A stretch of DNA of 64,000 nucleotides from Arthrobacter sp. E3. GTDB lineage: Bacteria > Actinomycetota > Actinomycetes > Actinomycetales > Micrococcaceae. The notes under the pieces are model-generated. The model searched no databases and was not told where the DNA came from. It was given only the letters and a program-made list of their open reading frames with translations. A program made the translations under genes and the position numbers. This document shows, piece after piece, positions 17,206 to 25,393 of the stretch; the first letter of the stretch is position 1, and each line of letters starts with the position of its first letter. Location: contig NZ_JAFMPX010000004.1 in the NCBI RefSeq assembly GCF_017353415.1, positions 96,135 through 160,134 of the forward strand. The letters are read 5' to 3'.

Positions 17206-18920
17206 AGGAATTCCTCCGGAATCTCAAGATGGCGGGCACGGAGCCACTCACCCAGGGCCTTGCCCTGCGCGTCAAAACGGGCGTTGGATGCCACACCCTC
17301 ACCCAACAGGCCATGGATAACAAAGTTGACGGCGTGCAGCTTCGGGAAGACATGCCGTTCCACGTCCAGCGCCCTAGTCTCCGGCAGCAACTCCTTAATT
17401 TTTCCCACCGTCAAGGTGTTGGCGAGCCACGGCCAGGCTCGCGCGTTGTCCACCCACACACCCACATTCGCGTCGCCTCCCTTGTCCCCGCTACGAGCCG
17501 CCGCAATGTGCCCCAGCGGGGCACGTCTCGCAGCGCCTGCCTCCGTTCCTGGTGCAGGGAACGCAGGCAGTTCAGGCTCCTCAACTGCGGCCAGTGCGAC
17601 GGCGGCGGCAACCGTTCCAGCCAACGGTGGCAGTGGGATTTCGCTGCCGTCTGGCCGCACCACGATGTGTGGAACCTCGGCCGCGTTTACCCATCCGGGT
17701 GTGTAGACTCCGTAGGGAACTGCGTCCCCGGGCGGGGCAGTGAGGTGGAAGCCGGGGTAGCTGGCCAGGCCAATCTGCACGGCAGCGTTGGAGAAGGCAC
17801 GGCCGACCAGCTTGGAGTCCTGGCCGCGGGCCACGCAGTGCAGCAGCGCGCTGGCTTCCTCACAGCGCTCGGAGTCGGGGTGGTCGGTGCGGGCCAGGGT
17901 CCAGGTGGTCCCTTCGGGCACGGTGTTTTCGAGCTGGGATTGGACCAAGGAGGCCTTTTTCTCAATGTCCAGCCCTGTCAGCACGAACGTGACCTCATTG
18001 CGGAAACCCCCCAGCTCGTTGATGGACACCTTGAGCGTGTCCGGTGGGGCTTCTCCCCGCACACCGCTCAGGCGCACCCTGTCGGGGCCATCTTCGGCAA
18101 TGTCAATGGAGTCCAGGCGCAGCACGGCGTCGGGACCGGCATAGCGGGCCCCGGTTATTTCATAGACCAACTGCGCAGTGACAGTGCCGCAGGTGACAGC
18201 GCCCGAGGTCCCGGGGTGTTTGGTGATGACGCTGGAGCCGTCGGCGGAGATCTCAGCGATGGGGAAGCCGGGGCGGTGCATGTCCGCCAAGCGATCGAAG
18301 AACGCGTAGTTCCCTCCGGTTGCCTGTGTCCCGCATTCGATGACGTGCCCGGCGGCCATGGCACCGGCAATCTTGTCCCAATCAGTGCGCTGCCAGCCGA
18401 AGTGCCAGGCTGCTGGGCCGACCACCAGCGAGGCATCGCTCACCCGGCCCGTCACCACGACGTCGGCACCGGCATCCAGTGCCGCTGCTATGCCCCAGCC
18501 GCCCAGGTAGGCGTTAGCGGACAGTGGCTTTTCTGCCGATGTGCCAAAGCCCAGCTCCTGAGCCCGCTCCAAGAGGTCGTCACCGTAAACATGCGCGATT
18601 TTGGCATCCACGCCCAGTGTTTCTGCCAGTTCGCGCAACTTCGCAGCCAAGCCGGCAGGATTCAACCCTCCGGCGTTGACAACAATCCGCACACCTTTCT
18701 CCAGTGCCAGCGCCAGGCTCTGGCGCATCTCTGCCAGGAACGTCTTGGCGTAGCCAGTGGTGGGGTCCTTGGCGCGGTCACGCGCCAGGATGAGCATTGT
18801 CAGCTCGGCCAGGTAGTCGCCGGTGATGACATCTACCGGGCCGCCATCCAGCATTTCCCTAAAGGCCCCGGCCCGGTCCCCGTAAAACCCTGAGGCATTG
18901 GCAACGCGCAGCACGCTCAT
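17202..18920 (-). CDS. Acyclic terpene utilisation AtuA-family protein
   Basis: About 572 residues. The long N-terminal DUF1446/AtuA domain starts VLRVANASGFYGDRAGAF, with GGWGIAAALDAGADVVVTGR in its middle. A shorter C-terminal domain follows (about 465-572) beginning LGHIAAARSGDKGGDANVGV, the AtuA-like ferredoxin-fold module. AtuA is required for growth of Pseudomonas aeruginosa on acyclic terpenes, but its biochemical role is unknown. Here it overlaps the TIGR03084 gene upstream (ATGA) and the carboxylase beta gene downstream (GTGA), so it is tightly coupled to the carboxylase. This gene is the main reason to consider a terpenoid or branched-acyl carboxylation pathway. Confidence 0.9.
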   Translation of the reverse strand: MSVLRVANASGFYGDRAGAFREMLDGGPVDVITGDYLAELTMLILARDRAKDPTTGYAKTFLAEMRQSLALALEKGVRIVVNAGGLNPAGLAAKLRELAETLGVDAKIAHVYGDDLLERAQELGFGTSAEKPLSANAYLGGWGIAAALDAGADVVVTGRVSDASLVVGPAAWHFGWQRTDWDKIAGAMAAGHVIECGTQATGGNYAFFDRLADMHRPGFPIAEISADGSSVITKHPGTSGAVTCGTVTAQLVYEITGARYAGPDAVLRLDSIDIAEDGPDRVRLSGVRGEAPPDTLKVSINELGGFRNEVTFVLTGLDIEKKASLVQSQLENTVPEGTTWTLARTDHPDSERCEEASALLHCVARGQDSKLVGRAFSNAAVQIGLASYPGFHLTAPPGDAVPYGVYTPGWVNAAEVPHIVVRPDGSEIPLPPLAGTVAAAVALAAVEEPELPAFPAPGTEAGAARRAPLGHIAAARSGDKGGDANVGVWVDNARAWPWLANTLTVGKIKELLPETRALDVERHVFPKLHAVNFVIHGLLGEGVASNARFDAQGKALGEWLRARHLEIPEEFL

Positions 18921-19792
18921 GAAGCGGCCTCCGCGGGCTTGGCTGCGCCGCGCTGGGCCTCACCCTGGAATTCTTCGCCCTCGGCTCCCTGACTCTGCCG
19001 TCCCTTGCTTTGCCGTCCCTGCCCGGGAGGGCCGGCAAAGGCTTGGACAATGTCCAGCCATTTGTCCGCGTTGGGTCCATCAGCTGAGACGGCCAGGTCG
19101 TCGCGGTGGCGGCGCTGAGTGGCCAAGAGGCAGAAATCCTTGGCCGTTCCGTACACGCTGTCCACCGCATCCGGCGGCCCCCACACCCAAAGTTCACCCG
19201 AAGGGCTTTGCAGTTCCACCCGAAATTCATCCGCCGGAGATGCCAGTCGGTTCAACGCGAAGGCATAGTTCCTTGCCCGCACGGCAAGATGTGCAACGTG
19301 ACGCAGCCTGTCAGTGGCTGGGCGGCCAACCCCCAGGGCATCAACAATGTCCTGGCCGTGAGCCCATGTTTCCATGATGCGCGCCGTCGCCATGGACGTG
19401 GCGCTCATGGGCGGCCCAAACCAAGGCAGCTTGGCACCCGGGGTGAGCTGGCGCAGGGACGCAGCCATCCGGCGTCGTCCGCTTCTCCACTGCGCCAGCA
19501 GTTGATCCGGGGGCAGTGCGGCAAGCTGCTCAGCGGCCGAGTCGATCGTGATAGCTCCGGAACGCAGGTCCTGCCCGACTGCGGAAAAGGCCGCAGCATC
19601 TCCGCGGGCAGCGGCTGCGGCATCAATGACAACGCCGTCGGTCCACGCCAAGTGCCCCAGCTGGTAGCCCATGCTCCAGCCAGGAGCGGGAGTGGGGAGC
19701 GACCAGGACTTGGCCGGCAATGCCGTCAGGATGGCATCCAGCGCAGCAGATTCCGCTTCAAGATCGGTCAAGACATCCACTAGATCCGCCAT
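18917..19792 (-). CDS. TIGR03084-family protein (DinB/mycothiol maleylpyruvate isomerase-like fold)
   Basis: About 291 residues. The N-terminal four-helix DinB/MDMPI-like domain has metal-binding histidines apparent in WSMGYQLGHLAWTD and ARIMETWAHGQDIVDALG, and there is a C-terminal SCP2-like part. The last 30 residues are Gln/Gly/Ala-rich and probably disordered. Proteins of this group use or resemble mycothiol-dependent isomerases; the reaction here is unknown. The frame opens at 19906, but the ATG at 19792 has AAGGAG 8 bases upstream and begins the conserved sequence. It is the first gene of the carboxylase/AtuA operon. Confidence 0.83.
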   Translation of the reverse strand: MADLVDVLTDLEAESAALDAILTALPAKSWSLPTPAPGWSMGYQLGHLAWTDGVVIDAAAAARGDAAAFSAVGQDLRSGAITIDSAAEQLAALPPDQLLAQWRSGRRRMAASLRQLTPGAKLPWFGPPMSATSMATARIMETWAHGQDIVDALGVGRPATDRLRHVAHLAVRARNYAFALNRLASPADEFRVELQSPSGELWVWGPPDAVDSVYGTAKDFCLLATQRRHRDDLAVSADGPNADKWLDIVQAFAGPPGQGRQSKGRQSQGAEGEEFQGEAQRGAAKPAEAAS

Positions 19793-19877
19793 TGAAGGCA
19801 CTCCTTCGTTGCGAGGCTTGGGAGCCCCTTGCCGTTCGAAATACGGGCCAGTAGGAATCTTCCGTAGCCTCTTCACC

Positions 19878-19906
19878 AGTATGTGAGGTGACGCACAAAA
19901 AAGCAA
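19878..19906 (-). promoter_or_regulatory. Candidate promoter of the TIGR03084-AtuA-carboxylase operon
   Basis: Minus strand: TTGCTT (complement of 19901-19906), a 17-base spacer and CATACT (complement of 19878-19883). The -35 is one arm of the palindrome at 19901-19918, so a repressor bound there would occlude it. Confidence 0.5.
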
Positions 19907-19918
19907 TCATGCTTGCTT
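19901..19918. promoter_or_regulatory. Perfect palindrome AAGCAA-N6-TTGCTT, probable TetR operator
   Basis: AAGCAA (19901-19906), TCATGC, TTGCTT (19913-19918) is a perfect 6+6 bp inverted repeat. It lies in the divergent gap between the operon and the TetR gene. It overlaps the operon -35 and ends 3 bases before a TATAAT at 19922-19927 that can serve as -10 for the TetR gene. The geometry fits joint repression and autoregulation. Confidence 0.6.
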
Positions 19919-19946
19919 GTTTATAATTTGTGCTAGCGTCCCTCCT

Positions 19947-20558
19947 GTGAGCAGAATAGCCATCGAGCCCAGGCAGGAACGCAGCCGCGCCACCCGCGAG
20001 CGGCTGTTGGAGAGTGCCGTCACACTGCTGGCGGAGGCGGGCTGGACGAACACCACAGTGGCCACAGTGGCCACCCACGCAGGGGTTTCCCGCGGTGCCG
20101 CACAGCACCATTTCCCTACGCGAGACGACCTTTTCACTGCGGCCATTGAGCATATGACCGTTGCCCGCGTGCAGGAAATCCAGACCACACTTACCGCTCG
20201 GAGCAGCGGTCCCGTGCGTGTGCGCGAGGTTCTTGATTCTTTGGTGGACATGTACACCGGCCCTTTGTTCAAGGCCGCCCTGCAGGTGTGGAATGCCGCC
20301 GCCGTGGATCCAGCGGTGCGCGAACACATCATTCCACTTGAGCAGATAATTGCGCGTGAGGCCTTCAGGCTGGCTGCCACACTGTTAGACATTGACCGTG
20401 AAACACCCCAGTTGCGGGCAATTGTGGCTGCAACACTCGACTTGGGCCGCGGTCTGGGCCTGGCCAATATTCTCACTGACGACGCCAACCGGCGGTCTTG
20501 GGTGCTCGATGCCTGGAGCGAGGAGCTGCAAGCAATTATTGCGCGTGAAACTGCCTGA
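19947..20558 (+). CDS. TetR/AcrR-family transcriptional regulator (AtuR-like position)
   Basis: About 203 residues. The N-terminal HTH reads RATRERLLESAVTLLAEAGW then TTVATVATHAGVSRGAAQHHFPTRDDLF (about 13-62), and the C-terminal effector domain is about 140 residues. I place the start at GTG 19947: only about 20 bases separate it from the TATAAT at 19922-19927, so the mRNA would have a very short leader, and there is no clear ribosome site. It is transcribed away from the AtuA/carboxylase operon across a palindromic operator, which makes it the probable repressor of that operon. An acyl-CoA effector is likely by family analogy. Confidence 0.83.
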   Translation: MSRIAIEPRQERSRATRERLLESAVTLLAEAGWTNTTVATVATHAGVSRGAAQHHFPTRDDLFTAAIEHMTVARVQEIQTTLTARSSGPVRVREVLDSLVDMYTGPLFKAALQVWNAAAVDPAVREHIIPLEQIIAREAFRLAATLLDIDRETPQLRAIVAATLDLGRGLGLANILTDDANRRSWVLDAWSEELQAIIARETA

Positions 20559-20640
20559 ACTGCCTGTGACGAGCACCTCCGGATGGAAGCCTTCCAAGGC
20601 CATTGGGGCATTTCGCTGGAAGCATCGAAACGGGCAGTCA

Positions 20641-21773
20641 ATGAGCGAAGCAAACACCATCCCATCGCCGGACCCGCACCAAAACTCTTCGGGGGCAAAG
20701 GTGCTGTTAGGTCTGGCGGCAGCCGTCATAGTGCTTTTTGGGCTGAGCCGAATCTCTTTCATTTTCGGCCCGGTGTTTTTGGCGCTCGTTCTGACAATCT
20801 CCGTTTATCCGCTCAAATAGCGGCTCATCAACCGGGGTGTCCCGGCTGCGCTGGCCACCATTTCAATGATTCTGGCCGTCTACGCAATGGTCGGTGCCTT
20901 GATAGCCTCACTCTGGGTTTCGGCTGTGCAGCTCACCCGGTTGCTTCCGCAGTTTGCACCACGAATATCGGAACTGCGCGGCCAGTTGTGGATGTTTCTC
21001 CACGACAACCTGGGCATAGGCGACGACCAGATATGCTCCATTGTGGATTCTGTTGATCCCAGGGTTCTACTGGACACCGCCTACAACCTGCTGGCAGCGC
21101 AATGAATGTCGGTTCAGGCACCATATTTCTGATCCTCTTGGTGATGTTCATGAGCGTCGACGCCGTTTACTACCAGACGATCCTTGCCGTTGTGCAGTAA
21201 AAGTGCGCGCCCGTGGTCGAGGCACTGTCCAACTTCGCCAAGCTCTCACGCTCGTTCATGGTCATGACCACCATCTTTGGTGCCATCGTTGCCGTGCTGA
21301 GCCTGATCCTGCTGCTTGTGCTGGAAGTACCGGGTGAGGGACTTTGGGCGTTGCTGGCCTTTGTCTGCGGCTATATCCCCTTCATTGGCTTTTGGATCAG
21401 TCTGGTCCCAGCCGCGATCATGGCTTTGCTGGCGGGGGGCCTGCCGGCCTTCATTGCCGTTGTGGCGTTCTACGGCGTCATCAACTCGCTGATCCAATCG
21501 ATCATCCAGCCTAAGTTCGTCTCTGGGACGGTCAACTTGAATATGACGCTGACATTCCTGTCTGTCATTTTCTGGTCGGAACTCTTGGGTCCGCTGGGCG
21601 CCTTGATGGCCGTTCCGCTGTCCCTGTTCGCCAGGGCGATCCTCGTGGATTCGCACCCGCAATCGGCGTGGCTGCGTCCGTTCATCGGCGACGTGAATGA
21701 GCCAAAGCAAATGCTTCAAGAGCAAAGAGCAGCGGCCAAAACCGAAAAGCTCAAGAGAAAAACCGCTACGTAG
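20641..21773 (+). pseudogene. AI-2E-family (PerM-like) transporter, inactivated
   Basis: The sequence encodes an AI-2E-family membrane permease that is clearly broken. From the ATG at 20641 the frame reads through two membrane segments to an in-frame TAG at 20818-20820 (YPLK*), and the same frame continues with RLINRGVPAALATISMILAV to a stop at 21103. The family's next helix (GTIFLILLVMFMSVDAVYYQ) is in the second frame and stops near 21200. The rest (VEALSNFAKL to the end, including LWALLAFVCGYIPFIGFWIS) is in the third frame. One nonsense codon and two frame changes within 1.1 kb are unlikely to be sequencing errors only. No functional product is expected. Confidence 0.82.
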
Positions 21774-21783
21774 GAGATCCACG

Positions 21784-22060
21784 GGCGTGGTTGGGCCCAC
21801 GCGCCCGAGGGGCCCCGAAGGCAGACGCGCCAGCGGCTGGCGTTGGGGAGGGCGTGGTTGGGCCCACGCGCCCGACGGGCCCCGAAGGCAGACGCGCCAG
21901 CGGCTGGCGTTGGGGAGGGCGTGGTTGGGCCCACGCGCCCGAGGGGTCCCGAAGGCAGACGCGCCAGCGGCTGGCGTTGGGGAGGGCGTGGTTGGGCCCA
22001 CGCGCCCGAGGGGTCCCGAAGGCAGACGCGCCAGCGGCTGGCGTTGGGGAGGGCGTGGGG
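21784..22060. repeat. Four 67-bp direct tandem repeats plus a short fifth start
   Basis: Units begin GGCGTGGTTGGGCCCACGCG at 21784, 21851, 21918 and 21985, exactly 67 bases apart; a partial fifth begins at 22052. Units differ by single bases only (GAGGGGCCCC, GACGGGCCCC, GAGGGGTCCC twice). Each contains the hairpin CGCCAG-CGG-CTGGCG. The period is not a multiple of three, so the frames open through it are artefacts of composition. It fills the gap between the transporter pseudogene and the cardiolipin synthase stop. Confidence 0.95.
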
Positions 22061-22061
22061 A

Positions 22062-23534
22062 CTATTGCAGGTTGGAGGTCAGTCTTGCAGCGCTGTCCCA
22101 GAACTTTTCCCAGCGTGGCCGGTTGATCCAGTCTTCGAGCGCAAGCTCCTTGCTATTGGCACGGTACCCGTCCTCCACTGCACGCATTTGTTCCACGAAT
22201 GATGCGCTATGAATCAACACTGAGATTTCCATGTTCAGCGAGAAGGATCTGATGTCCATGTTGGAAGATCCAATCACGGCGACGTCGGCATCAATACTGA
22301 AGTGCTTGGAGTGCAACACCTCGGGGGACTTGTACAGAAATATCTTCACACCGGCACGCAGCAGGGCCTCATAGTAGGAGCGTTGGGCATGATAGACCAT
22401 GGCCTGATCCCCTATCTCGGAGACGAATAGTTCCACGGACAAGCCTCGGCCAGCTGCGGTGATGATGGCCAGCAACACTGAATCTTCAGGCACGAAGTAA
22501 GGGCTGGTGATGCTGATTCGGTCGGTGGCTTGGTGAATCATGGAAACAAAAAGCTTCATGCTGTTGTCATTTTCAAAACTTGGCCCACTCGGCACTACTT
22601 GGGCATCCACAAGATGCTTGGCCGGGTCCATGATGACCGGCGAGGTGTCCAGTTCCAGCAGAACGTCGGTCTCGCTGAACCAATCGGTAACGAACACGGC
22701 GTCGAGCTCGCGAACCACGGGCCCGCGCACGCGCATCATCAGCTCATGCCAACGCAGTCCGCGGGCAATGTTCTTTTTCTTGTTGTAACTCTCATGGACC
22801 AGGTTTTGCGAGCCGGCAAACCCCACCCGGCCATCCACCACCAACAACTTGCGGTGATTACGCAGGTCGATCCGCTGAAAGTTCCCCTTCCACGGCCGCA
22901 ACGGCAGCATGGCATGGTATTCGGCACCCATGTTGGACAGGCATGCCAGAGTTTCCTTTCGGCCCGGGTTCATCAATGAGGCCAAGTGGTCGCTGAGCAC
23001 TCGCACCGTCACTCCTCGCCGGCATGCCCGCTCCAGCGCATCAAAAAAAGGTTTTGTGGCGGTGTCGTGGACCAGGATGTAGAACTCCACGTGAACGTAG
23101 CGTTCGGCTGAATCAATCGCATGGGCCATCGCCGCGATGGAGCCGTGGTAATCCGGGAGAAGTTCGACGTCGTTGCCGCCCACCATGGGCAGCGCGCCCA
23201 GGTTGTTGTTGAGCGTGACAAGTGTGGACAGGCCTTTGGGCCAGTCCTCACGGTGGCTGTGCTGGTCCAGCCCTTCAGTCCGCTCCATGATGAGTCTATT
23301 GACGTGGATCTGCTTCTCTCGGCGAGTCTTCGGCAGGCGGGTAAACCCAACCAGCAAGAATGCCACAAGGCCAACATATGGGATGAAAATAATGGTGAGC
23401 ATCCAGGCAATGGCCGTTGCCGGCCGTCGCCTGGCGGAGATGTACGCTACTGCGATTGCCCCGACAACCACGTGTAGAACCAGCAGCAGCCACGCTATAT
23501 TCTCGGCGTCAGCGAACCAATTGCCAATACTCAA
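22062..23534 (-). CDS. cls: Cardiolipin synthase
   Basis: Phospholipase-D-superfamily membrane enzyme that makes cardiolipin from phosphatidylglycerol or CDP-diacylglycerol. Two N-terminal membrane helices (PLDc_N) are followed by two catalytic HKD motifs: LRNHRKLLVVDGRVGFAGSQ and LHSKHFSIDADVAVIGSSNM. About 490 residues, normal length. The frame opens at GTG 23552, but AAGGAG lies at 23545-23550, inside that extension, and points to TTG at 23534 (MSIGNWFADAE) or TTG at 23537. Its 3' end abuts the 67-bp repeats. The preceding gene on this strand also carries a PLDc_N-like helix pair, but a terminator separates them. Confidence 0.9.
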   Translation of the reverse strand: MSIGNWFADAENIAWLLLVLHVVVGAIAVAYISARRRPATAIAWMLTIIFIPYVGLVAFLLVGFTRLPKTRREKQIHVNRLIMERTEGLDQHSHREDWPKGLSTLVTLNNNLGALPMVGGNDVELLPDYHGSIAAMAHAIDSAERYVHVEFYILVHDTATKPFFDALERACRRGVTVRVLSDHLASLMNPGRKETLACLSNMGAEYHAMLPLRPWKGNFQRIDLRNHRKLLVVDGRVGFAGSQNLVHESYNKKKNIARGLRWHELMMRVRGPVVRELDAVFVTDWFSETDVLLELDTSPVIMDPAKHLVDAQVVPSGPSFENDNSMKLFVSMIHQATDRISITSPYFVPEDSVLLAIITAAGRGLSVELFVSEIGDQAMVYHAQRSYYEALLRAGVKIFLYKSPEVLHSKHFSIDADVAVIGSSNMDIRSFSLNMEISVLIHSASFVEQMRAVEDGYRANSKELALEDWINRPRWEKFWDSAARLTSNLQ

Positions 23535-23570
23535 CAAAACACACTCCTTCACGGAAAATGGGCGGAATCA

Positions 23571-23611
23571 AAAACAAGCAACGGCGGAGCCGTGGAGTCC
23601 GCCGTTGCTTC
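23571..23611 (-). terminator. Rho-independent terminator after the SHOCT gene
   Basis: AAGCAACGGCGGA (23576-23588) and TCCGCCGTTGCTT (23598-23610) form a perfect 13-bp stem with a 9-base loop. On the minus strand it is followed by GTTTTTG. It would end transcription of the gene at 23707-24084 before cls. Confidence 0.8.
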
Positions 23612-23706
23612 ACTAAGTTATTCGCATTTTAGTCCACGCCGCTCTGGCGCGGGTGGTTGGATCCAGTCGGATCGCAGTGGCTTGATGCAGCCTGTCCAAC
23701 GTTCCG

Positions 23707-24084
23707 TTAGGCAAGTGCCTTCGCCTTGAGCTGCATGTACTCAATTTCCGTGATGGTTCCTGAATCCAACAGGGACTTGGCTGCCGAGATCTGGTCTGCT
23801 GGGCTCTGAGTTCCCGCGACCCTGCGCAGATATTCCTCGCTGCTCTGCTGAGCAGCATTTGCAGCGTTGGCGCTCCGCGGCGCCATTCCATTGCCGCGGG
23901 CAATAAGGTAAATGAGAGCCGAAATATATGGGGTAACAAACAGGACGAAAATCCAAATTGCCTTGGAAATACCCGAGAGCGAGCCGTCCCTAAAAATGTC
24001 GGCCATGATCTGAAAAAGTAGGATTAAATAGGCCAGGAAGAGGAAGGCGATGGTAATTGACCAAAATACGTCAAAGAACTGCAT
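23707..24084 (-). CDS. Small membrane protein with PLDc_N-like helices and C-terminal SHOCT domain
   Basis: About 125 residues. Two membrane helices lie at residues 5-30 (FDVFWSITIAFLFLAYLILL) and 40-62 (AIWIFVLFVTPYISALIYLI), then a linker. The C-terminal SHOCT motif is DQISAAKSLLDSGTITEIEY, ending MQLKAKALA. SHOCT domains are short helical modules of oligomerising bacterial proteins with no settled function. I place the start at ATG 24084 with AGGA six bases upstream; the frame extends to 24216 without conserved sequence. It precedes cls on the same strand but is separated from it by a terminator. Confidence 0.78.
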   Translation of the reverse strand: MQFFDVFWSITIAFLFLAYLILLFQIMADIFRDGSLSGISKAIWIFVLFVTPYISALIYLIARGNGMAPRSANAANAAQQSSEEYLRRVAGTQSPADQISAAKSLLDSGTITEIEYMQLKAKALA

Positions 24085-24263
24085 TGTTGTTCCTACAATT
24101 CCTCTTTCACCAAGGGCGACCATTGCACCGTGGCTAGAGCCTAAATTTGCTCTATCCACTTTTCGTGATGTCAGAATAGCACCAGAATGCAGTCCTTTGT
24201 CCTTGTGAAAAGTCACAATTCATACGCGATGTAGAACCACACCCACGATTTTCAGCCACCGAT

Positions 24264-25093
24264 GTGTTCATTGAGCTGGATGATGCGTTCTCCGGGTCCG
24301 GTGCCCAAATGGTGGTGCTCATCGCGACCCTTTTTGTGGTTGCCAAAGCCATCCGCGGGGAGGTGCACCTGATCAGTGTGCAAAGTGCTGCCAGCAAACC
24401 GCTGAAACAGGACACTTTGAGCCCAGGTGACTTTCTCGTGATGCGCGGCAAGGCTGCTCACATCGCTGAGTTAGCCCAGGCCCACGGGATAACGAGGGAA
24501 GCTGCGTTGCCTGCGGTCTTGTGAGCAAGTCCTTTGGAGCGGCGGAGGTGCTTGTGGCTCCCCGCTCGAACTTGATCGGCACAGAAGTTTATCCCGGTAT
24601 GGTCACCGAAAGTGGCTCCTTGGTGGTTCTTGCACACCAGCGTGCAGGAAAGTTTCCTGCACCACCCACACGGGCGGGCCACGTCAGAGCCATCCGTGTT
24701 CATGCCGGCGACACGTTGTTACTGCATGGCAGCTGGCAGGCTCTCGACAAGCACACACTGGATCAGAACGTTTTACTCGTGGACTGCCCCTACGCCATCC
24801 GACGGCAGACGGTACCGCTGGGTCCCCGCGCAATTCCGGCACTTATCATCCTGCTCGCCATAGTTGTCATGATGACCACCCGCTTTGTTCCCGCATCCGT
24901 GGCCGCACTGCTGGCAGCATTCGCCATGGTCCTGAACCGCGTCGTAACCATGGACCAGGCCCGCAGATCCATGGCGTGGCAGACGCTTATTTTAGTGGCG
25001 GGAATGATTTCATTCTCCGCTGCCATCACCAAGACAGGGACCGCCAAGATGCTGTACCTAGCCGTGGCTGTGTTCTTGGTGCCCGTGTTCTAG
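24264..25093 (+). pseudogene. SLC13-family permease remnant (internal deletion, frameshift, truncated)
   Basis: Fragments of a sodium/sulfate-type (SLC13) permease with TrkA-C domains. The first piece begins with a single membrane segment (GSGAQMVVLIATLFVVAKAI) that passes directly into a TrkA-C-like stretch (KPLKQDTLSPGDFLVMRG), so the helices normally between them are missing. It stops at 24522-24524; the second TrkA-C domain (AEVLVAPRSNLIGTEVYPGM) and two to three helices continue in another frame from 24521 and end at 25093, well short of the usual C-terminus. This combination marks a decayed gene. Confidence 0.75.
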
Positions 25094-25122
25094 ACGTTCT
25101 AGACTTCAAGTTTAGACAACGA

Positions 25123-25152
25123 AAAACCCTCGGCCAGCTGGCCGAGGGTTTT
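25123..25152. terminator. Bidirectional palindromic terminator
   Basis: A perfect 30-bp palindrome, AAAACCCTCGGCCAG / CTGGCCGAGGGTTTT, with T-runs reading out on both strands. It lies just downstream of the initiator tRNA gene (minus strand) and after the permease remnant (plus strand), and can serve both. Confidence 0.85.
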
Positions 25153-25160
25153 CCTCATCT

Positions 25161-25237
<77 letters not shown>

Positions 25238-25330
25238 TTGCAATTACTACCTTACGCGGGGGCTGCCTTGGCAGCAAACCCGCAGCACGTGACCTTCGTC
25301 TCCCACACGATACGGGCCTGCACACAGAAA

Positions 25331-25366
25331 GAAGGGCCCGGCCACCGTAGGGCAACCGGGCCCTTC
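25331..25366 (-). terminator. Terminator after the UPF0182 gene
   Basis: GAAGGGCCCGG (25331-25341) and CCGGGCCCTTC (25356-25366) form an 11-bp stem. On the minus strand it is followed by TTTCTGTG. It lies 28 bases beyond the UPF0182 stop. Confidence 0.7.
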
Positions 25367-25393
25367 AATCAATACACGTGCACGACGCCGTAG

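Noticed and set aside
17229..18893. 554-residue plus-strand frame opposite the AtuA-family gene
   Set aside because: Shadow frame of a GC-rich gene; its product has no recognisable motif and low-complexity Gly/Gln/His content, whereas the minus-strand protein is clearly conserved.
20818..20820. Stop codon readthrough or TAG recoding as an explanation for the transporter
   Set aside because: Two further frame changes downstream make simple recoding insufficient; a pseudogene is the simpler reading.
21784..22060. Possible CRISPR array
   Set aside because: The 67-bp units are contiguous with no unique spacers between them and no cas genes are nearby.
21697..22212. Open reading frames in several frames across the 67-bp repeats (Arg/Gly/Ala-rich peptides)
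   Set aside because: The period is not a multiple of three and the array lacks stops in every forward frame because of its composition; no start site or conserved sequence.
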